From: JADJQU01 sp035490315
GTDB lineage: Bacteria > Planctomycetota > UBA1135 > GCA-002686595
Assembly (NCBI GenBank): GCA_035490315.1
Contig: DATHET010000267.1
Span: 1 to 15,811, forward strand
DNA length: 15,811 nt
Direction of reading: 5' to 3'
Below are positions 7,473-15,787 of this stretch, one piece after another. The notes under the pieces are model-generated. The model searched no databases. It had not been told where the DNA came from and saw only the letters and a list, made by a program, of their open reading frames with translations. The position numbers and the translations under genes are program-made. Position 1 is the stretch's first letter. The number at the start of each line of letters is the position of its first letter.

Positions 7473-8456
7473 TCAGCCGCCGCTCGGACGCTCGACGTGT
7501 CCGCCGAACTTCTTGCGCATCGCCGAGAGCACGCGCTCCGCGAAGGTGTGGTCCTGGCGCGAGCGGAAGCGGGTGTACAGCGAAGACGTGAGCACCTCGG
7601 CCGGCACGCCCTCCTCGATGGCGGCGTTGACCGTCCAGCGGCCTTCGCCGGAGTCCTGCACGAAGCCCGAGTACTCCGCGAGGGTCGGGCTCTCGACCAG
7701 AGCCATCGCCGTCAGGTCGAGCAGCCAGGAGCCGACGACACTTCCGCGGCGCCAGACCTCGGTGATGTCGGCCAGGTTGAAGTCGTAGCGCATGTCGGCC
7801 GCGAGGCTCGCGCCGTTCGCGCCGCGCAAGATGTCGAGGCCCTCGGCGTAGGCCTGCATCAGCCCGTACTCGATGCCGTTGTGGATCATCTTCACGAAGT
7901 GACCCGCGCCGACGGGACCGCAGTGCAGGAAGCCCTCTTCGCTGGTGCCGCCCATTTTCTCGCGGCCCGGCGTGCGCTCGACCTCGCCGCGGCCGGGCGC
8001 CAGGGTGCGCAGGATCGGCGTGATCGTGTCGACCGCGGACTTGTTCCCGCCGATCATCAAGCAGTAGCCGCGCTCGATGCCCCACACGCCGCCGGAAGTT
8101 CCGACGTCGACGTAGTGGATGCCCTTCTTCTCGAGCTCCTTCGCGCGGCGCACGTCGTCTTTGTAGTAGCTGTTGCCGCCGTCGATGATGATGTCGCCCT
8201 TCGAGAGCAGGGCCGCGACGTCGTTGACTGCCTTGTCGGTGATCTCGCCGGCGGGGACCATCAGCCAGACCACGCGCGGGCTCTGCAGCTTGGCGACCAT
8301 CTCGGCCATGGTGTAAGCACCCTCGGCGCCGTCCTTGGCAAGCGCGTCGACGCTTGTCCTGCCGACGTCGAAGGCGACGATCTTGTGCCCGTTCTTCATC
8401 AAGCGGCGAGCCATGTTGCCGCCCATGCGACCCAGACCGATCATCGCGAGCTTCAT
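7473..8456 (-). CDS. gnd: 6-phosphogluconate dehydrogenase (decarboxylating), short form
   Basis: Converts 6-phosphogluconate to ribulose-5-phosphate and CO2 with NAD(P)+ reduction. From ATG at 8454-8456 it has 327 residues, the short bacterial form rather than the roughly 470-residue E. coli type. On the numbering of the longer reading (start 8507) one sees the Rossmann motif GLGRMGGNM (24-32), GTSGGVWG (136-143), and catalytic-region GAGHFVKMIHNGIEYG with the Lys at 206. The second beta strand ends IVAFDVG: an Asp there instead of the N-R-T of NADP-dependent enzymes suggests NAD+ preference (inference). Start choice: MKLAMIGLG is the usual family start and has AAGGA about 10 bases upstream. 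The alternative ATG at 8505-8507 adds 17 unconserved residues and has no Shine-Dalgarno, though it sits only 8 bp after the tal-pgi stop. It is transcribed with tal-pgi and zwf. Confidence 0.95.
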   Translation of the reverse strand: MKLAMIGLGRMGGNMARRLMKNGHKIVAFDVGRTSVDALAKDGAEGAYTMAEMVAKLQSPRVVWLMVPAGEITDKAVNDVAALLSKGDIIIDGGNSYYKDDVRRAKELEKKGIHYVDVGTSGGVWGIERGYCLMIGGNKSAVDTITPILRTLAPGRGEVERTPGREKMGGTSEEGFLHCGPVGAGHFVKMIHNGIEYGLMQAYAEGLDILRGANGASLAADMRYDFNLADITEVWRRGSVVGSWLLDLTAMALVESPTLAEYSGFVQDSGEGRWTVNAAIEEGVPAEVLTSSLYTRFRSRQDHTFAERVLSAMRKKFGGHVERPSGG

Positions 8457-8515
8457 CGACTGCTTTTCCTTGGAACCGGCCGTTTGGGGAGCTTGTTCAG
8501 TTTTCATGGGGGCTT

Positions 8516-11398
8516 TCAGCGAATCGCTTTTTGAATTGCCGTGCGCAGGGCGCCGAGACCCTTCTTGACGTCCTTGCCCAGGTGCACGCGCAGAGCGCGG
8601 CGCCCGCGTTCGGCGAGCACCGTAAAATCGCCGCGCGCTTGCGCGGACTTGACCACGCCGAAGGTGTACTTCGCGCCGGGCACTTTCACGTCCTTCGCGT
8701 CGTCGCAGGTGATCTGCAGCACCACCGCGGTGTTCGGCCCGCCCTTGTAGGCCTGACCGGTCGAGTGCAGGAAGCGCGGGCCGAAGCCCAAGCAGGTGGC
8801 GACTTTCTTCTTGTCGCGCAGCGCGAGGCGCAGCTCGTCCAGGATCTTCTCGTGGGCCGCGTTCATCTCGACGTAGGCGAGCAGGGCGATGTAATCATGG
8901 GCTTGCACGCGCTCGAAGTGCGCGCGCAGCCAGTCGGCGAGCTTCTTCGCCTTGCGCGCGGAGAGCGCGGCGCGGTTGGGCTCGTCGGTGTAGAGCCGCA
9001 CGCCCTCGCCGGACCAGAAGGCCTTCTCGGCCGGCAGGCGGCCGGTTTCCTCGTACGCCGAGGTCAAGGTCTTCGTCGCGATCTTGCTCGCCTCGACGTC
9101 GGGCTGGTTGAAGGGATTGATGCCGATCACCGCGCCGGCGACCGCGATCGCGATCTCCCAGCGGAAGAATTCGGCGCTGAGATCCAGGGTGTCGCGCAGC
9201 TCGATGCGCAGCACCGGATGGCCGGCGGCTTCGAGCTTGGCGAGAGCCTTGACGTTCTTCGAGTCGGCGTCGCCGCGCACCGACAGGTGCACGAACACGC
9301 GGTCCTGGCCGTAGCTCTTCGGGGATCCGAGCGCTTCGCCCTCGACCGGGATCAGCGACTTGCCTTCCTTGCCGGTCGACTCCGCGATCAATTGCTCGAG
9401 CCAGGTGCCCAGCCGCATCACGGACTTCGAGGTGACGATCGTCACCTTGTCGCGGCCCTGCTGCGCCGCGGTGCCCAGGATCGCGCCGAGCGCGCAACCG
9501 GGATTGTCCTTCGTGGCCACGTCGCCGCTGCAGGCGCGAGCCATTTCCTGGGCGCGCTCGAGCAATCCGCGCACGTCGATGCCGCTGATCGCGGCGGGGA
9601 TCATCCCGAAATCGGACAGGGCGGAATAGCGGCCGCCGATCGATTTCAGGCCGAAGAAAATACGACCGAAGCCGTCGCTGGTCGCGACGCGCTGCATGTT
9701 CGAATCGGGATCGGTGATCGCGATGAACTGCGATCCGGCGCGGTAGGCACCGAGCTCCTTCTTCGCGCGCTCGAAGAAATAGGCTTTGAAGATGTTTGGC
9801 TCGAGCGTCGAGCCCGACTTGGAAGCGACGATGAACAGCGTCTTCGCGTAATCGATCTTCTTCTCGAAAGCGCGCAGCTGCTGCGGATCCGTCGAGTCGA
9901 GCACGAGCAGCTCGGGATATCCCTTGCGCTTGCCGAAGGTGAATTTCAGCACTTCGGGGCACAGGCTCGAGCCGCCCATGCCGAGCAGGAGGCAGTGCTT
10001 GAACTTGCTTTCCTTCGCCTCGCGCGCGAGCTTCTCGAACTTCGCGAGCTCGCCCAGCTGTTTCTCGACGATCGACAGCCAGCCGAGCCACTGCGCCTCG
10101 TCCTGGCCCGTCCACAAGGACGCGTCGCCAGCCCACAGGCGGCGCATTTTCGCGTTCGACTGCCAATCGGCGAGCGTGTCCTCCACGGCGCGCGCGAGAT
10201 CCGAGGGCAAGGCAGCGCTCAAGCGCGCAGGGCCGCCGCTGGTTTCCTTCGCCTTGGCTGCGACAGCCGCGATCAGCTTGTCGAAGGCTTCCTCGAAGCT
10301 CTTGACGCCTTCCTCGAGCAGGGTCGCCGTGACGCGCTGCATGGAAATCCCGCACTGCTCGAGCTGCGGGAAAATCGCGCGCGCCTCCGTCACGCCCTTG
10401 GTGATCGTCACGCGCGCGCGGCCGTGGTCGCGGAACGCGGCAAGCGTCTGCGGCGGCATGGTGTCGACCGTGTCGGCGCCGATCAGCTCCTCGGCGTACA
10501 CCACGTCGCGGTAGCTCGGGTTCTTCGTGCTGGTGCTGGCCCACAGGAGGCGCTGGGGCATCGCGCCTTTCCTGGCCAGCTTCTGCCAGGCCTTGCTGGA
10601 GAGCAGCTTCTCGTATTCGGCGTAGGCGAGCTTCGCGTTCGCGATCGCGGCCTTGCCTTGCAGCGATTCGGCGAGCTCGCGCTGGGCAGCATTCGCGGGA
10701 TCGGCGGCGAAGGCTTGGAGCTGTGCATCGACCGCGCTGTCGATGCGCGAGACGAAGAAGCTCGCCACGCTCGCCACGCGCGAGAGATCGCCGTCCTTCT
10801 TGGCAAGGATGGTCAGCCCTTCGAGGTAAGCCTGGGTGACCTCGAGATAGCTCTCGACCGCGAAGAGCAGCGTCACGTTGACGTTGATGCCCTCGCTGAT
10901 CAGCTTGCGGATCGCGGGAATCCCCTCGGCCGTCGCCGGCACCTTGACCATCAGGTTCGGGCGCTTGACCGCTTTCCACAGGCGGCGCGCTTCGGCGATG
11001 GTCGCCTGGGTGTCGCGCGCGAGCTTCGGCGAGACTTCGAGCGAGACGTAGCCGTCGACGCGCTTCGAGGATTTGTACACGCCGGCCAGGGCGTCGGCCG
11101 CGCGCCGGATGTCGGCGATCGCGAGCTCTTCGTACACGCCCTTGGGATCGACGCCGCATTCCTGGCGCAGGCCGTTCAAGAGCTCGGCGTAGTCCTCCGA
11201 CCCCGCGATCGCCTTCTCGAAAATCGTCGGATTCGAGGTGACGCCCTTGAGCCCGTCCTTCGCGATCAAGCGCTCGAGCTCGCCCGAATCGAGGATCGAC
11301 TTCTTGATGAAATCGAGCCACACCGATTGTCCGAGCGTGCCCAGCGCGATCAGCGCATTCTGTTGTTCGACTTTCGGCTTGGTCTTCGTTGCAGGCAT
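8516..11398 (-). CDS. tal-pgi: Bifunctional transaldolase / glucose-6-phosphate isomerase
   Basis: 960 residues, a fusion of two enzymes. The N-terminal transaldolase (about 1-380) has KGVTSNPTIFEKA (51-63), the Schiff-base lysine K152 in NLMVKVPAT, NVNVTLLF (172-179) and WASTSTKNP (286-294); it moves the dihydroxyacetone unit between sedoheptulose-7-P and glyceraldehyde-3-P. The C-terminal phosphoglucose isomerase (about 400-960) has GMGGSS (473-478), SKSGST (526-531), GGRYSA (588-593), an ESTGKEGK loop (673-680) and NPFNQPDVE (761-769); it interconverts fructose-6-P and glucose-6-P. Fusion lets fructose-6-P made by transaldolase return to glucose-6-P for zwf, closing the oxidative cycle. 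Such fusions are known in several bacterial groups. ATG at 11396-11398 is preceded by AAGGAG 9 bases upstream. It lies 75 bp after tkt and 8 bp before the distal gnd start candidate, consistent with an operon. All catalytic motifs of both halves appear intact. Confidence 0.97.
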   Translation of the reverse strand: MPATKTKPKVEQQNALIALGTLGQSVWLDFIKKSILDSGELERLIAKDGLKGVTSNPTIFEKAIAGSEDYAELLNGLRQECGVDPKGVYEELAIADIRRAADALAGVYKSSKRVDGYVSLEVSPKLARDTQATIAEARRLWKAVKRPNLMVKVPATAEGIPAIRKLISEGINVNVTLLFAVESYLEVTQAYLEGLTILAKKDGDLSRVASVASFFVSRIDSAVDAQLQAFAADPANAAQRELAESLQGKAAIANAKLAYAEYEKLLSSKAWQKLARKGAMPQRLLWASTSTKNPSYRDVVYAEELIGADTVDTMPPQTLAAFRDHGRARVTITKGVTEARAIFPQLEQCGISMQRVTATLLEEGVKSFEEAFDKLIAAVAAKAKETSGGPARLSAALPSDLARAVEDTLADWQSNAKMRRLWAGDASLWTGQDEAQWLGWLSIVEKQLGELAKFEKLAREAKESKFKHCLLLGMGGSSLCPEVLKFTFGKRKGYPELLVLDSTDPQQLRAFEKKIDYAKTLFIVASKSGSTLEPNIFKAYFFERAKKELGAYRAGSQFIAITDPDSNMQRVATSDGFGRIFFGLKSIGGRYSALSDFGMIPAAISGIDVRGLLERAQEMARACSGDVATKDNPGCALGAILGTAAQQGRDKVTIVTSKSVMRLGTWLEQLIAESTGKEGKSLIPVEGEALGSPKSYGQDRVFVHLSVRGDADSKNVKALAKLEAAGHPVLRIELRDTLDLSAEFFRWEIAIAVAGAVIGINPFNQPDVEASKIATKTLTSAYEETGRLPAEKAFWSGEGVRLYTDEPNRAALSARKAKKLADWLRAHFERVQAHDYIALLAYVEMNAAHEKILDELRLALRDKKKVATCLGFGPRFLHSTGQAYKGGPNTAVVLQITCDDAKDVKVPGAKYTFGVVKSAQARGDFTVLAERGRRALRVHLGKDVKKGLGALRTAIQKAIR

Positions 11399-11401
11399 GG
11401 T

Positions 11402-11411
11402 GGAGCGCTCC
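11402..11411. promoter_or_regulatory. Palindrome overlapping the tal-pgi Shine-Dalgarno
   Basis: The perfect 10-bp palindrome GGAGCGCTCC contains the GGAG core of the tal-pgi ribosome binding site (AAGGAG on the minus strand). The mRNA could only fold it as a short 3-bp stem with a GCGC loop, so translational control is a weak suggestion. The Shine-Dalgarno itself is well supported by its position. Confidence 0.4.
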
Positions 11412-11473
11412 TTCGATGCGTTGGGCGGAGTAGCGTAGCGATCCGCTTGGATCCCCGCACGGGACGAGCGGTC

Positions 11474-13540
11474 CTACCTCGCGAGCTGAAGCTGCGCTCG
11501 GGCCGCGGCCACCACGCCTTCGACCGTGAAGCCGAATTTCTTCTGCAGCTGGGCCAGCGGTGCCGATGCGCCGAAGCCCGTCATGCCGATCGCCTTGCCG
11601 GATGTGCCGATGTAGCGCTCCCAGGCGAAGGTCGAGGCCTGCTCGATCGAGACGCGCGCGCGCACTTCCTGGGGCAGGACACTCTCCTTGTAGTCGGGCG
11701 ACTGGCGCTCGAAGAGCTCCCAGCACGGGAAGGAGACCAGGCGCACCTTCACGCCTTCCTTCGCGAGCTGGTCGCCCGCCGCCACGCACAATCCGAGCTC
11801 GGAGCCCGAGGCGATCAGGATCACGTCGGGCTTGCCATCCGGCGCATCGCGCAGCACATAAGCGCCCTTGCGCAGGCCGGCGGCGCTCGCGAATTTCGTG
11901 CGGTCGAGGGTCGGGCAGCTCTGGCGCGAGAGGATCAGCGCAACGGGCTCGTGGCGCGATTCCATGATCACGCGCCAGGCTTCTCCGACTTCGTTGGCGT
12001 CACCGGGGCGGATCGTCAAGAGGCCCGGGATCGCGCGCAGGGAAGGCAGCTGCTCGATCGGCTGGTGCGTCGGGCCGTCCTCGCCCACGCCGATCGAGTC
12101 GTGGGTGAAAATGTGGATCACCGGCAGCTCCATCAACGCGCTCAAGCGGATCGCGGGCCGCGCGTAATCGGAGAAAATAAAGAAGCCCGAGCCGTAGGGC
12201 CGCACCTTCGACAGGGCCATGCCGTTCAGGACCGAGTGCATCGCGTGCTCGCGGATGCCGAAGTGCATGTTGCGGCCGCCGCGGTTCTCCGCGGTGAAAT
12301 CGCCCGCGCCGTCGAAGGTCAGACGCGTTTTCGTCGACGGCGCGAGGTCCGCGGAGCCGCCGAGCATCCAGGGCACGTTCTTCGCGATCGCGTTGAGCAC
12401 CTTGGCCGAGGAATCGCGGCCGGCGACGCCCTTGGGATCGGCGGGGAAGGTCGGAAGCTCCTTGTCCCAGCCCGCCGGCAATTGACGGCGCTGGATCTGC
12501 ATCAATTCGGCCGCGAGCTCTGGGTGCTTGACCCGGTAAGCCTCGAGCGAAGCCATCCATTTCGCGCGCAGATCCGCGCCGCGCTTCTGGATGCCCTGCT
12601 CGAAGTGCGCGCGCACCTCGTCGGGCACGAAGAACTTCTTGTCCTCCGGCCAGCCGTAATTGCGCTTGGTCAGACGGATCTCTTCTTCGCCGAGCGGCTC
12701 GCCGTGGGCCGCGTGGGTGTCCTGCTTGTTGGGCGCGCCCCAGGCGATGTGGCTGTCGACGATGATCAAGGTCGGGCGATCGCTGGTCTTCTTGAAGGTC
12801 GCGAAGGCGCGGTCGAGCATCTCGAGGTCATTCGCGTCGCCGACGCGCACCACGTTCCAGCCGTAGGCCATGAAGCGCGTCGCCACGTCCTCGCTGAAGG
12901 CCCACGAGGTGTTGCCCTCGATCGTGATCTTGTTGTTGTCGTAGATCCAGCACAGGTGGCTGAGCTTCAAGTGGCCCGCGAGCGAAGCCGCCTCCGACGC
13001 GACGCCCTCCATCATGCAGCCGTCGCCGCACATCGAGTACACGTCGTAATCGAAGAGCTCGAAGCCGGGCTTGTTGTAGCGGTTGGCCAGGAAGTCGCGC
13101 GCGATCGCCATGCCGACAGACGTCGCGAGCCCTTGGCCCAGCGGACCCGTGGTCGTCTCCACGCCGCTCGTCCAGCGATACTCGGGATGTCCCGCGCAAC
13201 GCGAATCGAGCTGGCGGAAGTTGCGGATGTCGTCGAGGCTCACCGAGGGCTGGCCCAGGACCTCGTACTTCGGGTTGACCGCGCGCGTGCCGCTCAAGTG
13301 CAGCATCGAATACAGGAGCATCGACGCGTGGCCCATCGACAGCACGAAACGATCGCGGTTGGGCCAGATCGGATCGGCGGGATCGAAGCGCAGCCGGTTC
13401 TGCCACAGGGCGTAGGCGACCGGCGCCATCGCCATCGGCGTGCCCGGGTGACCGGAGTTGGCCTGCTGCACCGCATCCATCGCCAGCGTGCGGATCGTGT
13501 TGACGCACAGCGTGTCGAGTTTTTTCGATTCTTCGTTCAC
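11474..13540 (-). CDS. tkt: Transketolase
   Basis: Thiamine-diphosphate enzyme moving two-carbon units between ketose and aldose phosphates (xylulose-5-P, ribose-5-P, erythrose-4-P). From GTG at 13538-13540 it has 688 residues, close to the family's 660-690. Visible: SGHPGTP with the catalytic His31, MGHASMLLYSML, GPLGQGLATSVGMA, thiamine motif GDGCMMEG (172-179) with DNN at 201-203, catalytic Glu431 in FGIREHAM, and GEDGPTHQPIEQL (486-498). The start is the GTG because NEESKKLDTLCVNTIRTLA is the usual N-terminus; the frame stays open another 195 bp upstream without family-like sequence. AAGG lies 8 bases before it, inside a short tandem repeat. First gene of the minus-strand run, divergent from the ROK kinase. 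The stop is TAG at 11474-11476. Confidence 0.96.
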   Translation of the reverse strand: MNEESKKLDTLCVNTIRTLAMDAVQQANSGHPGTPMAMAPVAYALWQNRLRFDPADPIWPNRDRFVLSMGHASMLLYSMLHLSGTRAVNPKYEVLGQPSVSLDDIRNFRQLDSRCAGHPEYRWTSGVETTTGPLGQGLATSVGMAIARDFLANRYNKPGFELFDYDVYSMCGDGCMMEGVASEAASLAGHLKLSHLCWIYDNNKITIEGNTSWAFSEDVATRFMAYGWNVVRVGDANDLEMLDRAFATFKKTSDRPTLIIVDSHIAWGAPNKQDTHAAHGEPLGEEEIRLTKRNYGWPEDKKFFVPDEVRAHFEQGIQKRGADLRAKWMASLEAYRVKHPELAAELMQIQRRQLPAGWDKELPTFPADPKGVAGRDSSAKVLNAIAKNVPWMLGGSADLAPSTKTRLTFDGAGDFTAENRGGRNMHFGIREHAMHSVLNGMALSKVRPYGSGFFIFSDYARPAIRLSALMELPVIHIFTHDSIGVGEDGPTHQPIEQLPSLRAIPGLLTIRPGDANEVGEAWRVIMESRHEPVALILSRQSCPTLDRTKFASAAGLRKGAYVLRDAPDGKPDVILIASGSELGLCVAAGDQLAKEGVKVRLVSFPCWELFERQSPDYKESVLPQEVRARVSIEQASTFAWERYIGTSGKAIGMTGFGASAPLAQLQKKFGFTVEGVVAAARAQLQLAR

Positions 13541-13544
13541 GGGA

Positions 13545-13568
13545 AGCCTTGGAGCCTTGGAGCCTTTG
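13545..13568. repeat. Three tandem 8-bp repeats in the tkt leader
   Basis: AGCCTTGG occurs at 13545-13552 and 13553-13560 and as AGCCTTTG at 13561-13568. On the minus strand this gives a repeated CCAAGGCT just before the tkt GTG, and the copy nearest the start supplies the AAGG ribosome-binding core. Copy-number change would alter the spacing and number of possible ribosome-binding cores. Confidence 0.75.
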
Positions 13569-13692
13569 AGCAATGGGGACGTTCGTCGGGAAGCTTTGCG
13601 CGCACACGGTAAGCGATTCTCGAGGCTTCGGGTTGCGCGGGGACGGCGCAGTGCCCCGTGGCGGCTCGTTCCCGGGAATCCTGGCGATTTGC

Positions 13693-13721
13693 TTGCCTGA
13701 GCGTCGCGATCGGAATCGAAT
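13693..13721 (+). promoter_or_regulatory. Weak sigma70-like promoter candidate for the ROK kinase
   Basis: TTGCCT (13693-13698) and TCGAAT (13716-13721) each match the -35 and -10 consensus at 4 of 6 positions with 17-bp spacing, in the 267-bp divergent gap. Such matches arise by chance and the organism's promoter rules are unknown. No convincing promoter was seen for tkt in the opposite direction. Confidence 0.2.
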
Positions 13722-13807
13722 CTCCCGCGAAGCACGAGTCCCGCTGTCGATGAAAGGCTCGGACACCCAGGACGAGCGGGGATGCTGGCGGACGAACAGG
13801 AAGAACC

Positions 13808-14779
13808 ATGAAGCTACGCGGCGGAATCGATCTCGGCGGCACGAAGATTCAAGCGGTCGTCGTCGACGAGCAGCATCGCGTGGTGGGGCAGGCGCGCCAG
13901 CTCACGCCGAACACGGGCGGCCCTCGCGACGTGGCCATGGCCATGGCGGCGACGCTGCAGGAAGCCGCGCAGCAAGCCAAGGTCGAGGCTCGTCAGCTCG
14001 CGGGCGTCGGCATCGGATCGCCCGGACTCTCCGATGCGCGCCGCGGCACCGTTGCTCGCGCGGGCAATCTCCCCGGCTGGCAGGAGCCATTTCCTCTGTG
14101 CGCGGCCCTCTCGGAATCGCTCGGCATCCCCGCCTACCTCGGCAACGACGTAGGCGTGGCTCTCGACGCGGAAGCCTTGATCGGCGCGGGGAAGGACTGC
14201 GATTCCTTCATCGGCGTTTTCTGGGGCACGGGAATCGGCGGCGGCGTGATCCTGCACCACGAACGTTGGCTCGGCCGCGGCTCGTCGGGCGAGATCGGTC
14301 ACATGGTCGTCAAGCAGAACGGCGCGAAGTGCGCCTGCGGCCGCCGCGGCTGCCTCGAGGCCTACGCAGGCCGGCGCTCGATGGAAGCCCGCGCGCGCCT
14401 CGACGTCGAGCGCGGAGTGAAGACCGAGCTGTTCGCGATCATGAAAAAGAAAGGCCGGACGCAACTCGCGAGCGGCGTCTTCGCCAAAGCGATCGAGGAC
14501 CGCGACAAGTACACCATCCGCCTGCTCGACCGCGCCGTCCAAGCCCTCGGCATCGGCCTCGCCTCCGCCTGCAACCTGCTCGACGTCGAAGCCGTCGTGG
14601 TCGGCGGCGGACTCGGCTCCCGCCTCGGCCAACCCTACGCCGACAAAATCGCCGCCGCGATGCTCCCTTACCTCTTCACCCGCGACCACCCGCCGAAAGT
14701 CAAAGTCGCCGCGCTAGGCGACCTGGGCGGAGCCATCGGAGCAAGTCTGCTGGTACCCGGTAAAACACCGCCATCCTGA
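13808..14779 (+). CDS. ROK-family sugar kinase, probably glucokinase
   Basis: 323 residues, the usual ROK length. ATP-binding IDLGGTK (7-13), a G-x-G-x-P-G segment GIGSPGL (68-74), catalytic Asp114 in LGNDVG, WGTGIGGG (139-146), and the ROK zinc site formed by His165 in EIGH with Cys175, Cys177 and Cys182 in CACGRRGCLE. The EIGH histidine and C-x-C-G-x-x-G-C-L-E motif are typical of sugar kinases of the glucokinase/fructokinase/mannokinase group rather than DNA-binding ROK repressors; no N-terminal helix-turn-helix is present. Glucose as substrate is inferred from the divergent pentose phosphate genes, since glucose-6-P is the substrate of zwf. ATG at 13808 follows AGGA after a 6-base spacer. 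The gene is convergent with the beta-propeller gene, 78 bp away, and no clear terminator is visible there. Manno-, fructo- or N-acetylglucosamine kinase activity cannot be excluded. Confidence 0.92.
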   Translation: MKLRGGIDLGGTKIQAVVVDEQHRVVGQARQLTPNTGGPRDVAMAMAATLQEAAQQAKVEARQLAGVGIGSPGLSDARRGTVARAGNLPGWQEPFPLCAALSESLGIPAYLGNDVGVALDAEALIGAGKDCDSFIGVFWGTGIGGGVILHHERWLGRGSSGEIGHMVVKQNGAKCACGRRGCLEAYAGRRSMEARARLDVERGVKTELFAIMKKKGRTQLASGVFAKAIEDRDKYTIRLLDRAVQALGIGLASACNLLDVEAVVVGGGLGSRLGQPYADKIAAAMLPYLFTRDHPPKVKVAALGDLGGAIGASLLVPGKTPPS

Positions 14780-14857
14780 ACCTGGCCCATACCCCGCGCC
14801 CCGCCGGCATCTCCGTTCGTTCCAGGGTGCGGTTTCCAGCCTGCGATCGAGTTGCAT

Positions 14858-15784
14858 TCACTGCAGCCTTCCACGCAGGAGGTCTCCGGTCTTCCAGTCA
14901 CGCGACACGACTTCCCCCTGGGCAAGCGCCATCACCTCCAACGGTTGTCGGCCAAGCTTCGCTGCCCGCTCGATCTTCATCGTCACTGGATCGATACCCA
15001 CGACATCGCCGCTGAAGGGCCGAGCGACGACGCAGAGTGTCTCGTCTGCGGTGAATGCGTAATCCCCGATGAATTCCTTCACTCCGTCCGCCTCCCCTTG
15101 GAGACGAGCGCTGCGCAAGACCCGGAACTCTTTCCCTTCGAGCACGACCAACGTGTCGTAGTCACTCGCCCAGATTTCGCTTCCCCGTTGTCTGAACTTC
15201 AGGTCGGGATTCCCGCCGCGACCGCCGAGGTCGATCGATGCACGCATTCTACCGGTCGTCAGATCGTGGAGGATCAGTTTGGAGCTGCGCTGCACAGACA
15301 CCAATGCAAAGTCCTCCCCCGGAATCTCGACGGCGTCGCCTACACCTTGATAGCCCTTGTCGTAGGAGTCGTCGTACCACTCGAGTGACTGAAGGCTGAG
15401 GTTTTCGCGCGATGGCTCGATCTTGATCAGAGTGAAATCATTTCGAGTCCCGATGTTGAGATACTCGACATAAAGGCGCGGGACCTTCTCCCACGCTGCG
15501 AAGTCCCCGATCAAACTCCGCTGATTCCGGTCGAGGATCGCATGCGAGCGAACCTCTCTGGGTTCCATGAAGTCGTGGACCGTCAGCTCCATGCGGGAGC
15601 CATCGAAGTGATGGACTACCGAAAACAAGCCTGAGCCCGACGAATGAACAGAGAGATACCTAGCGCCCCTGCCGAGCTCGAATCGCTCGATCGTCGCGGT
15701 CGGAACATCGAAGCGCCAGAGCGCGCCCTTGTCGACCCAACCAAGAGAGGAGACGAGCGCCGTTCTATCAGGATTCGAGATCAT
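14858..15784 (-). CDS. Beta-propeller-like protein of unknown function, probably truncated at the 5' end
   Basis: 308 residues from ATG at 15782-15784 to TGA at 14858-14860. I do not recognise a named family. The sequence shows repeating short beta-strand blades of propeller type: RTALVSSLGW...GALWRFDVPTATIERFEL near the start, FALVSVQRSSKLILHDLTTGRMRASIDLG in the middle, and CVVARPFSGDVVGIDPVTMKIERAAKLG near the end. No signal peptide or enzyme motif is seen. The product begins in mid-blade (ISNPDRTALVSSLG), has no Shine-Dalgarno, is preceded directly by an in-frame TAG, and abuts an inverted copy of its own sequence. The annotated start is therefore likely an artefact and the native gene longer. 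Base composition is less GC-rich than in the other genes. A lactonase role would fill a pathway gap, but the usual motifs of the propeller lactonases are not evident. Confidence 0.6.
   Translation of the reverse strand: MISNPDRTALVSSLGWVDKGALWRFDVPTATIERFELGRGARYLSVHSSGSGLFSVVHHFDGSRMELTVHDFMEPREVRSHAILDRNQRSLIGDFAAWEKVPRLYVEYLNIGTRNDFTLIKIEPSRENLSLQSLEWYDDSYDKGYQGVGDAVEIPGEDFALVSVQRSSKLILHDLTTGRMRASIDLGGRGGNPDLKFRQRGSEIWASDYDTLVVLEGKEFRVLRSARLQGEADGVKEFIGDYAFTADETLCVVARPFSGDVVGIDPVTMKIERAAKLGRQPLEVMALAQGEVVSRDWKTGDLLRGRLQ
15644..15667 (+). repeat. Inverted repeat, inner arm (inside the beta-propeller gene)
   Basis: The + strand here begins ATGAACAGAGAG and ends TAGCGCC, 24 bases identical to the minus strand of 15788-15811. 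In the gene it encodes the peptide GARYLSVH, so this arm is native coding sequence. Confidence 0.9.
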
Positions 15785-15787
15785 CTA

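Noticed and set aside
8354..13612. A 1752-residue open frame on the + strand, antisense to tkt and tal-pgi
   Set aside because: It lies opposite two genes with intact catalytic motifs, and its translation is Arg/His/Asp/Leu-rich without family character. Long antisense frames are expected from high-GC codon usage.
11474..13735. Transketolase starting at 13735 (753 residues)
   Set aside because: The extra 65 residues are Arg/Pro/Ser-rich with no resemblance to the family. The conserved N-terminus begins at the GTG at 13540.
13541..13807. Operator for a ROK-type repressor in the divergent gap
   Set aside because: The adjacent ROK protein has no DNA-binding domain and I found no convincing symmetrical operator in the gap.
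14780..14857. Bidirectional terminator between the kinase and propeller genes
   Set aside because: Only a weak ACCTGG/CCAGGGT pairing over a large loop and no T-tract were found.
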